NCBI GenBank assembly: GCA_963817375.1
Contig: CAWFOB010000001.1
Coordinates: 643,750-707,749 of the forward strand
Origin: JACVRM01 sp963817375
Lineage (GTDB): Bacteria > Actinomycetota > Thermoleophilia > Gaiellales > Gaiellaceae
Reading direction: 5' to 3'
DNA: 64,000 nucleotides
Below the pieces are notes generated by a model. It was not told the origin of the DNA and searched no databases. It saw only the letters and a list, made by a program, of their open reading frames with translations. Position 1 is the stretch's first letter; every line of letters begins with the position of its first letter. A program made the translations under genes and the position numbers. This document shows, in pieces, positions 1 through 7,500 of this stretch.

Positions 1-566
1 ATCGGGCCGCCGGCGGCGCGGACGGCGAGGTCGCCGGAGACGGACTGCAAGGTCACGGCGCCGTCGCCGGCCTCGACGGTCACGTCGCCGGAGACCGTCT
101 GGATCTCGGCGTTGCGAGCGATGTGGCCGACGTGTACGTCGCCGCTGACGTCATGCACGCGGATGTCGCCGGACAGCTCGGCGATCTCGACGTCGCCGGA
201 GGTGGTCTCGATCTCGGCGCTCCCGAAGGGGCCCCGCGCGTCCAGGTCGGCCGAGCGCGTCTTCACCTGCAGGTCGGCGCCGGGCGGGCAGGCGATGCGC
301 ACGAGCACCTCGGGTGAACGGCTGAACAGGAAGCCGAGCTTGCTGGTCGACCCCCGCTCGGGGATCTCGACGCGCAGCTCGTGGCCGCCGGCGCGCTCAC
401 GCAGCTCGACGCGTGCGGCCTCGACGGCGGCCTGCGAGACGTCGTCGTTCCGCAGCGCCTCGAGCTCGACGGTCGTCTCGTCGCCCTCGACGCTCTCGAG
501 CCGGATCTCGCCCGAGGTGTTGCGGATACGAAGTGTCAGTGGGCCGGGTGTCGTGAAGCGCTCCAT
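1..566 (-). CDS. DUF4097-type beta-strand repeat protein, C-terminus cut by window edge
   Basis: The minus-strand frame starts at ATG 566 (MERFTTPGPLTLRIRNTSGE) and runs off the left edge, so only about 188 residues are visible. From about residue 110 it becomes a series of short strand repeats of the type TSGDVEIAELSGDIRVHDVS, QTVSGDVTVEAGDG and QSVSGDLAVRA. The recurring SGD(V/I/L) turn is typical of DUF4097/DUF4098 putative adhesin beta-helices. No signal peptide or membrane segment is seen in the visible part, so a cytosolic or membrane-associated role cannot be separated. It lies 9 nt downstream of two small RHH genes on the same strand and is probably the last gene of their operon. Biochemical function is unknown. 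Confidence 0.8.
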   Translation of the reverse strand, partial: MERFTTPGPLTLRIRNTSGEIRLESVEGDETTVELEALRNDDVSQAAVEAARVELRERAGGHELRVEIPERGSTSKLGFLFSRSPEVLVRIACPPGADLQVKTRSADLDARGPFGSAEIETTSGDVEIAELSGDIRVHDVSGDVHVGHIARNAEIQTVSGDVTVEAGDGAVTLQSVSGDLAVRAAGGP

Positions 567-575
567 CGTGTCCCC

Positions 576-788
576 CTAGGCCCGGGCGGAGCCCACGCTC
601 CGCCCGAGGGTCTCGAGCAGCCAGAGGTCGGCCGGAAGGCCGGCGCGGCGGGCCGCCGCGTCGATGCCGTCCTTGAGCTCGGCGGGCACGCGGACGTGCA
701 CGTCGGCAGTGGGCTGCCGGTGCGACGGGCCGCGCTCCGGCTCGTCCATGGCGACGTGCCCGAACGGTGTTGGGATGAAGGTGGGCAT
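576..788 (-). CDS. Small ribbon-helix-helix-like protein (70 aa)
   Basis: A 70-residue protein starting at ATG 788. The C-terminal half, roughly residues 29-63, reads as a short beta strand (VHVRVP) followed by two helices (AELKDGIDAAARRAGLPADL and WLLETLGRSV), the pattern of an Arc/MetJ-like ribbon-helix-helix DNA-binding fold. The N-terminal 25 residues are polar and proline-rich. An AAAGGAGG Shine-Dalgarno stretch lies about 12 nt before the start, just after the stop of the upstream RHH gene (19 nt gap), so the two are co-transcribed. DNA binding is inferred from the fold pattern only. It may form homodimers, or heterodimers with its neighbour. Confidence 0.65.
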   Translation of the reverse strand: MPTFIPTPFGHVAMDEPERGPSHRQPTADVHVRVPAELKDGIDAAARRAGLPADLWLLETLGRSVGSARA

Positions 789-807
789 CGTGAAGGCGAT
801 CCTCCTT

Positions 808-1260
808 TCAGCTCTCCGCGAAGCCGGTCAGGCGGTTGCGGGAGCGGCGGGCTGGTTGCGTGACCGCGCGCGCGAGCGTGCGGATGATCCACGTGTTCAC
901 CGAGACGCCCTCGCGCGCCGCTGCCCCCTCGACGTGGTCCTTCAGCGAGTCGGCGAGGCGCAGGCTGATGCGTGCGGTCGCGCCGTCCTCGCCTGCGACC
1001 GGCTCGGCGGGCTGGGGCGCGTCCTCGACGAAGACGAGCTCGGGGTCGCGGCCCGCGAGGCGCACCTCGACGTGGCCGTTCGGGAGCTGGCTGTTGAGCT
1101 CGACGGCAACCGCCGAGAACGCGTCGACGAGCCGAAGGGCGAGCGCCCCCTCGAGGGCGATGCCGATCCGCTCGGCGATCTGAGCCGTCTGTTCGTCGCC
1201 GACCGCGGCGACCGCGTTCAGGTCACTGCGGAGCGCTTCGATGATCTGTGACAGTTGCAT
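808..1260 (-). CDS. HicB-like antitoxin-family RHH regulator (150 aa)
   Basis: A 150-residue protein starting at ATG 1260. Residues 1-85 form a helical N-terminal domain ending in a strand-rich segment (HVEVRLAGRDPELVFVED). After an acidic linker, residues 95-135 match a ribbon-helix-helix: strand ARISLRL, helix ADSLKDHVEGAAAREG, helix VNTWIIRTLARAV. This resembles actinobacterial proteins annotated as HicB-family antitoxins, but no HicA-like toxin is adjacent. Its promoter carries three helically phased TGACGTCA-type sites, so autoregulation of the downstream RHH-DUF4097 operon is likely. No Shine-Dalgarno precedes the start, and the promoter geometry suggests a leaderless mRNA. Confidence 0.75.
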   Translation of the reverse strand: MQLSQIIEALRSDLNAVAAVGDEQTAQIAERIGIALEGALALRLVDAFSAVAVELNSQLPNGHVEVRLAGRDPELVFVEDAPQPAEPVAGEDGATARISLRLADSLKDHVEGAAAREGVSVNTWIIRTLARAVTQPARRSRNRLTGFAES

Positions 1261-1295
1261 GACGTCACTATGACGTCATACGACGTCAATGTCAA
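1260..1295 (-). promoter_or_regulatory. RHH operon promoter with tandem TGACGTCA operator
   Basis: On the minus strand a perfect -35 TTGACA (1295-1290) is followed after exactly 17 bp by CATAGT (1272-1267). Six bases later comes the ATG at 1260, predicting a leaderless transcript. Inside and around the promoter sit the palindrome TGACGTCA at 1260-1267, a second exact copy at 1271-1278, and CGACGTCA at 1281-1288. The spacing of 11 and 10 bp places all three on one DNA face. Phased short palindromes are what RHH dimers bind cooperatively (MetJ/Arc/CopG style), so the downstream RHH protein is the natural ligand. The motif is seen in the sequence; the binding is inferred. Confidence 0.75.
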
Positions 1296-1918
1296 GTCAT
1301 TGCGGCGTCACGCTGCTCGAGATCCGACATCACGGAGGCGACGAAGGCGTCCAGATCCTCGATCGAGCCGTTGTTCACGTAGGAAAAGTCGGCGCGGCGG
1401 AGCTTCTCGTCGTCCGGGAGCTGGCGGTCTGCACGCTCCTCCGGCACCGGCCGGCCGCGGCGCTCCCGGATGCGCGGTGACGCGGTCAGGGCGACGACGA
1501 CGTCGAAGCGCTCCTCCCCGCCCGCCTCATAGAGCAGCGGCACCTCGGTCACGCAGACACGCGGCGAAATGGGCAGGTGCGCCAGCTGCTCGCGCCAGAT
1601 CAGGTACTCGCGGGCGACGCGCGGGTGCAGCAGCTGCTCCAGCCAGAGCAGCAGGTCGCGATCGGAGAAGACGATCTCGCCGACCTTGCGGCGGTCGATC
1701 TCGCCATCCGCGTCGAGGATCCCCTCCCCCAGCTTGCCGATCAGCTCCCGCCGCACCTCTTCGTCCGAGTGCAGGAGGTTGTGGACGATGTCGTCGCTGG
1801 AGACGGTCGCTGCGCCGTGGCGCGCGAACAGCTTCAGCGCCGTGCTCTTGCCGGTGCCGATGCCGCCGGTGATCGCGACCGAGACCGGCCGCCGGGGCGG
1901 GCTACTGCTGCTCGTCAG
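1292..1918 (-). CDS. coaE: Dephospho-CoA kinase
   Basis: Phosphorylates dephospho-CoA at the ribose 3'-OH, the last step of CoA synthesis. The frame shows the P-loop VAITGGIGTGKST near the N-terminus, then SSDDIVHNLLHSDEEV, the lid region (EQLLHPRVAREYLIW) and the VTEVPLLYEAG motif, ending at 1292. The problem is the start: in this frame there is no ATG, GTG or TTG upstream of the P-loop before the preceding stop. The first standard codon (GTG 1756) would delete the ATP-binding loop. I therefore extend to CTG 1918, which overlaps the rpsA stop, as the best candidate. A base error near VSVAITGG is the alternative. The tail runs into the RHH promoter. Confidence 0.8.
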   Translation of the reverse strand: MTSSSSPPRRPVSVAITGGIGTGKSTALKLFARHGAATVSSDDIVHNLLHSDEEVRRELIGKLGEGILDADGEIDRRKVGEIVFSDRDLLLWLEQLLHPRVAREYLIWREQLAHLPISPRVCVTEVPLLYEAGGEERFDVVVALTASPRIRERRGRPVPEERADRQLPDDEKLRRADFSYVNNGSIEDLDAFVASVMSDLEQRDAAMT

Positions 1919-3461
1919 GTGCGGCGGCGGCCTGGGGCTCGCCGGCGTCTTCGGCGGCGGGCTCCTCGGCGGCGGCGGGCTCTTCGCCCGCTTCGGGCTC
2001 GGGCTCGAAGGCGGCCATCGGCGCGCCCTCGTCGACGGACGGCGCGGCGGGCTCCTCGGCGACGTCGGCGACCTCAGCTACATCAGCGACGTCGATCGGC
2101 TCGGACTCCTCGTCGACTTCGACTAACTCGGCCACGACGGGCTCCGGCTCCTCGACCACCTCGAGCACGGCGGGATCTTCGGTCGCCTCGGCCACGACCT
2201 CGACCGTCTCGTCCGCCTCGTCGTCCTCCCCGGGCTCGCCGTGCGGTGCGATCGCTTCCTCCGCCCCTGCGGGCGGGCCCTCCCCGAAGACGTCCTCGGA
2301 GAGGTCGAGCTGCGGCGCCGGCTCATCGGGGCCGCGCAGCGGCGCGCCGTCCTCGACCCGCTTCAGCGAGAGCGAGAGGCGGCGGCGCTCGGCGTCGACC
2401 TCGATGATCTTCACCTTGACCGTGTCGCCCTGTGAGACGACCTCGCGCGGGTTCTCGACGTGCCGCTCGGCAAGCTCGGAGATGTGTACGAGCCCCTCGA
2501 CGCCCGGCATGATCTCGACGAATGCGCCGAAGGTGACCACCTTCGTGACGCGCCCCTCGACGACATCGCCCTGGTTGTAGCTCTCCAGGACCTGCTGCCA
2601 CGGGTCGGACTGCGTCTGCTTGAGGCCGAGCGAGATGCGCTGGCGGTCGCGGTCGATGTCGAGCACCTTGACCTTGACCGGCTGGCCGATCTCGAGCACC
2701 TCGGACGGATGGTTCACGTGCGTCCAGGAGAGCTCGGAAATGTGGATGAGGCCGTCCATGCCGTCCAGGTCGACAAAGGCGCCGAAGTCGACGATGTTCG
2801 AGATCGTGCCCTCGACGACGTCGCCGGGCGCAAGCCGGTCGAGGATCGCCTGCCGCTGCTCCTTGCGCTCGTCCTCGAGGACGGCGCGGCGCGACAGCAC
2901 GACGTTGTTTCGCGACCGGTTGAGCTCGATGACCTTGCAGCGCAGCTCCTTGCCGAGGAACTCGTCCAGGTCCTGGACGCGGCGGATGTCGACGAGCGAT
3001 GCGGGCAGGAAGCCGCGGACGCCCAGGTCGAGGATCAGGCCGCCCTTGACGACCTCGATCACGCGGCCCACCACCGGCTCGCCGCTCTCGGACGCCCCCT
3101 CGATCTGCTTCCACGCGAGCTCGAAACGCGCGCGCTTCTTCGACAGGATCAGGCGGCCCTCGGCGTCCTCCTTGGTGAGGACGAGCGCGTCGATCTCGTC
3201 GCCCACGTTGACCTCGTCGGCCGGGTTGACGGAGCGCCGGATCGAGAGCTCCGCGACCGGGATGACGCCCTCCGACTTGTAGCCGATGTCGACGAGCACC
3301 TCGTCCTTGTCGACGCGGACCACGGTGCCGTGCACCACCTCCCCCTCCGTGATGGTGGGGAAGCTGGCGTCGTAGTTCGGGATCAGCTCGCCATTCTCGG
3401 CGGTGATCCAGACCTCCGGATCCGCGGCAGCCGCGGTCGTAGTGTCGAGTGTCTCGGACAC
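1902..3461 (-). CDS. rpsA: 30S ribosomal protein S1
   Basis: A 519-residue S1 protein starting at GTG 3461. Four S1/OB-fold RNA-binding domains follow in order at roughly residues 38-105, 125-190, 210-278 and 296-365. The third and fourth carry the classical VDFGAFVDLDGMDGLIHISE and VTFGAFVEIMPGVEGLVHIS strands. Four domains is the usual actinobacterial count, compared with six in E. coli. From about residue 375 the protein is a long, very acidic, low-complexity tail rich in Glu, Ala and Pro, probably disordered. It delivers mRNA to the 30S subunit. A TATACT -10 box lies only 9 nt before the start, implying almost no 5' leader. coaE follows directly and overlaps or abuts its stop. Confidence 0.95.
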   Translation of the reverse strand: MSETLDTTTAAAADPEVWITAENGELIPNYDASFPTITEGEVVHGTVVRVDKDEVLVDIGYKSEGVIPVAELSIRRSVNPADEVNVGDEIDALVLTKEDAEGRLILSKKRARFELAWKQIEGASESGEPVVGRVIEVVKGGLILDLGVRGFLPASLVDIRRVQDLDEFLGKELRCKVIELNRSRNNVVLSRRAVLEDERKEQRQAILDRLAPGDVVEGTISNIVDFGAFVDLDGMDGLIHISELSWTHVNHPSEVLEIGQPVKVKVLDIDRDRQRISLGLKQTQSDPWQQVLESYNQGDVVEGRVTKVVTFGAFVEIMPGVEGLVHISELAERHVENPREVVSQGDTVKVKIIEVDAERRRLSLSLKRVEDGAPLRGPDEPAPQLDLSEDVFGEGPPAGAEEAIAPHGEPGEDDEADETVEVVAEATEDPAVLEVVEEPEPVVAELVEVDEESEPIDVADVAEVADVAEEPAAPSVDEGAPMAAFEPEPEAGEEPAAAEEPAAEDAGEPQAAAAPDEQQ

Positions 3462-3470
3462 GAGCGGATC

Positions 3471-3476
3471 AGTATA
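3471..3476 (-). promoter_or_regulatory. -10 box of rpsA (TATACT), near-leaderless
   Basis: On the minus strand the hexamer TATACT at 3476-3471 matches the sigma-70 family -10 consensus at five of six positions. It sits 9 nt before the GTG start at 3461, so transcription should begin within about 3 nt of the start codon. No convincing -35 hexamer is seen 16-18 bp upstream. Confidence 0.5.
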
Positions 3477-3503
3477 GCCCGGCGTTTCGCGCCCGAAGTG
3501 TGG

Positions 3504-4334
3504 CTATTTGGTGGAGGTTTTTCGCCGCAGGAAATCGCGAACAGCGGTCAGATACGCCTCCTGCTCCTCCATGAAGCTCATGTGGCCAGCATTCGCGATG
3601 ACCGCGAGCTCGCTGCCTGGGATGCCGTCGTGGAGCACGCGCGCGGCGCGCGGCGTCGTGGTGAGATCGTGATCGCCGACGACGACGAGCGTCGGGCGCG
3701 TGACGCGGCGGAGCGCGTCGCGGTAGTCGAAATCGCCGTAGCCGGCGTTCGCGAAATGGCGCAGGACCTCCGGCGAGTAACGCGTCGCAGAGAAGACGCC
3801 GGGCGGAGGCTCGCGGTGGAAGTGGAACGGGGCCTGGTCCCCGAGCAGCTGCGCCGCCTCTTCGGCGGTGGCGACGGTCTTCTCCCGCGCCCACGACGCC
3901 TCGATCACGGCGCGCCGGTCGCCGAGCGTCTCGAACGACGCGTGGACGTCCGCCATCAGGGCGTCGCTCGACTCCGCGCCGCCTGAGATCACATACGCCG
4001 CCGCCGTGCCCAGGCTCGTCGCGTGCCAGGTAGTGACGATGGCTCCGAACGAGTGGCCGAGCAGTGCGTACCCCTCCAGTGCAAGCACATCGGCGAGCAG
4101 GTCGACGTCGCGCGCGAACACCTCGAGCGAGAGCGTCGCCGGATCGACCCGGTCGCTCCGCCCCTGGCCGCGCTCGTCGACGTACAGCAGACGGAACTCG
4201 TCTCCGAGCGGGTCGAGCCACGGCCGAAACATCGTGTGATCCATGCCCGGGCCGCCGTGCAGCACGACGAGCGGGAAGCCGGCGCCGACCTCCTCGACGA
4301 ACAGGCGGTAGCCGTCGGGCAGCGCGACCAGCAC
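3504..4334 (-). CDS. Alpha/beta hydrolase, proline iminopeptidase-like
   Basis: A 276-residue alpha/beta-hydrolase. Visible motifs are the oxyanion-hole segment VVLHGGPGMDH, the DERGQGRSD turn after strand 4, the nucleophile elbow GHSFG (Ser near residue 94), an acid candidate in VVGDHDLTT and the catalytic His in NAGHMSF near the C-terminus. HGGPG and DERGQGRSD are the signature of the proline iminopeptidase (S33) branch, but many members have other substrates, so specificity is not assigned. No signal peptide is seen, so it should be cytosolic. It is separated from rpsA by 42 bp containing the rpsA promoter and is divergent from the propeller gene across a 207 bp spacer. Confidence 0.88.
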   Translation of the reverse strand: MLVALPDGYRLFVEEVGAGFPLVVLHGGPGMDHTMFRPWLDPLGDEFRLLYVDERGQGRSDRVDPATLSLEVFARDVDLLADVLALEGYALLGHSFGAIVTTWHATSLGTAAAYVISGGAESSDALMADVHASFETLGDRRAVIEASWAREKTVATAEEAAQLLGDQAPFHFHREPPPGVFSATRYSPEVLRHFANAGYGDFDYRDALRRVTRPTLVVVGDHDLTTTPRAARVLHDGIPGSELAVIANAGHMSFMEEQEAYLTAVRDFLRRKTSTK

Positions 4335-4541
4335 GCGGGCGAGTGTACGGCCGTCCCGGGCACTCGCCTCGGGGGCGCCACTCCTGTACGCGCATTCTCG
4401 TTCCGGACGGTTGAACAGGAAAGTCGACGGGGGTAGGCTCGGGGGTCTGCGGCGCTCTTAGTGATCCCACCAGGGCCTAGCCGCCCCCTCCGGGCTCACG
4501 TAACAGCCCCAGGGGCCGGCGCCGCAACAAAGGAGGCGCTC

Positions 4542-7500
4542 ATGCCGACCATCGAGGACGTTAGTCCGACCCTCTCGAACGCTTCGTTGGAGTCCCCGAC
4601 GCAGTTCCCGAGCGGCCGCATGTTGTCGCTCGCAAGTTCGGACGACGGGATGCTCGTCTTCGCCGGGTCGCTGTCGAGCGACATCTGGGTGTCGGAGGAC
4701 GGCGGCGCGTCGTTCGAGCAGATCACATGGCCCCAGCCGGCAGCGGGGCAGTTTGGTGTACCGGGCGCGATCGGCGGCTACTGCGTTGTGTCGATCGCGG
4801 TGGCGCCGGATTCCGCCCGCTGGCTCGTGGAGCACAGCCCTCGTTTCCTGGCCGACATTACGGGCGACGGACGTGCCGACATCGTGGGCTTCGGCGAAAC
4901 CGGCGTCTGGACCGCGCTGAGCAACGGCGACGGGACGTTCGCCGAGCCGCGCGTCGTCCTGGCGGATTTCGGCATCGAGGCGGGTGGCTGGCGCGTCGAC
5001 CGCCACCCACGCTTCCTGGCCGACATCACCGGCGACGGGCGCGCCGACATCATCGGCTTCGGCGACGCCGGCGTCTACGTCGCGCTCAGCAACGGCGACG
5101 GCACCTTCGCGGCCCCCCAATTCGTCCTCAACGACCTCGGCTACGAGGCCGGCGGCTGGCGCACCGACAAGCACCCACGCCTGCTCGCCGACATCACCGG
5201 CGACGGCCGCGCCGACATCATCGGCTTCGGCGACGCCGGCGTCTACGTCGCACTCAGCAACGGCGACGGCAGCTTCCAGTTCCAGCCCGTCACCGTGCTC
5301 GACGACTTCGGCCTCGACGCCGGCGGCTGGCAGGTCGACAAACACCCACGCTTCCTGGCCGACATCACCGGCGACGGGCGCGCCGACATCATCGGCTTCG
5401 GCGACGCCGGCGTCTACGTCGCGCTCAGCAACGGCGACGGCACCTTCGCGGCCCCCCAATTCGTCCTCAACGACCTCGGCTACGAGGCCGGCGGCTGGCG
5501 CACCGACAAGCACCCACGCCTGCTCGCCGACATCACCGGCGACGGCCGCGCCGACATCATCGGCTTCGGCGACGCCGGCGTCTACGTCGCACTCAGCAAC
5601 GGCGACGGCAGCTTCCAGTTCCAGCCCGTCACCGTGCTCGACGACTTCGGCCTCGACGCCGGCGGCTGGCAGGTCGACAAACACCCACGCTTCCTGGCCG
5701 ACATCACCGGCGACGGGCGCGCCGACATCATCGGCTTCGGCGACGCCGGCGTCTACGTCGCGCTCAGCAACGGCGACGGCACCTTCGCGGCCCCCCAATT
5801 CGTCCTCAACGACCTCGGCTACGAGGCCGGCGGCTGGCGCATCGACAAGCACCCACGCCTGCTCGCCGACATCACCGGCGACGGCCGCGCCGACATCATC
5901 GGCTTCGGCGACGCCGGCGTCTACGTCGCCATCAGTACCCGCAGAGGGGCATTCGCGGGTCCACGCTTCGTGCTGGCCAACTTCGGCGACGAAGCGATCG
6001 TCCTCGCCATCGTCCGGGACGATCGGGAGTCGGATGATGCCGGCGTCTGGCGCTCGACGGACGGTGGGAGCACATGGACGCGTGTCCATGCCTTTCCCCA
6101 ACCGCCGGGCAGCGGCGCACTGACGACCGCAGGCGAGCTTGCCTGGGCGCCGGGCTCCGCGACCGTCGTCTACGCCGCAGGCGGAACGTCACTGGCTGTC
6201 AGCCGGGACGCGGGCGCCACGTTCACCGACGTCCTCCCCGCGCGGGGAGGTGGGTTCGAACGGGTCAACCACGTCGCGGCCGCGGCCACGCCGCCCGGAG
6301 CGCTCGCGCCTCCGGTCGTCTACGCGCTCGGTGACAGCCGGATGTTCGTGTCGTTCGACGGCGGCCAGACGTGGATCCCGCGACGAGAGCACGAGCATCC
6401 CGACGCGATCGGCGGTGCCGTGGGACTTGCCAATGCTCAGGGCGCGAAGGTGCTGGCCGTCTCGCCTCGGTCGCCGCTCGAGGTGTTCGTCACGGCCAAT
6501 GCCAACGTCGAGCCTGCGCTGTTCCGCGGCGACTTCGACCAGTTTCTCGGAACGCACAGCTCGGCCTGGGAGCCCGTCCCGCTCCCGCCCATCGGCATGC
6601 AGTTCAGCGGCAACGTCTTCGTCGAGACGACGAGGCCCGGGCACGGCGATGTCGTCTTCTACAGCCCGCAGCGGGCGCAGACCTTCGTGGCGCCCCTCGA
6701 CCCGACGGACGCATCCGACTGGGAGCCGCTCGACCCTGGGCTGAGCATCCATCCCGACTTGCACGGGATCTTCCTGTCGCCGGACTTCGAGGCCACCTTC
6801 GAGAACGGCAGGTACAAGCACATCAAAGGGAACATCTGGGCAACGAGCGACGGCGGAGTCCACTGGAGCCGCGACGGTGGCAAGACCTTTCGGGCAGCGG
6901 CGAACGTCGCCACGTTGTCGTGCGTGAACGTCGCCGGGGTCGCGCTCATCGGCAAAGGCCCTGTGCTTTCGCTCAATACAGGCGACAACGACGGCTTCAC
7001 CTCCTCGAACGGCGGCGGGTCATGGCGTTCACAGCAGTACGGCGGCGGCGACAACGACTGCTCGTTCGCCGATCCCATGCGTGCGCACTCGATGCTGGTG
7101 TTCACGCCCCGGTGGGACGCCCACGGGCACGCGGTTCCCGCGAGTCTCGGTAACACCGTCGCGCTGTACGAGGCGGACCCGGGCGACCTTCCGGACGTCG
7201 GGTCCGGAACCGACATGCGTCACATGGTGCCGGGGCCGCCGCTCCGCCAGAGGAGCACGATCTGGAATGCGAGCAGCGGGTTCGCACTGCGCGGCTTCCG
7301 GCCGATCGTCCGGCGCGCGCCGTGGGACGACCCGGAGGTGTGGCCCTGGGAGGACCGCGACGAGCCCGGTCACTACGTCTTCATCAGGTTCTTCGGAAAC
7401 ACCGTCGTCGACGACGTCCGGATTCCGAACAACCTCGCCGTGCTGCTCCGCACGCACCGGCTACGCGAGATGACCCACCGGTCGGACTGGGACACGCCTG

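Noticed and set aside
1260..1295. CRE/CREB-type site because of TGACGTCA
   Set aside because: The same octamer is a eukaryotic element, but the context is a bacterial promoter with an adjacent RHH gene.
4458..6101. Long minus-strand open frame with repeats such as GVAEADDVGAPVAGDVGQ
   Set aside because: It is the antisense shadow of the VCBS repeat array; the GC-rich repeats keep the opposite frame open. No ribosome site and no known domain.
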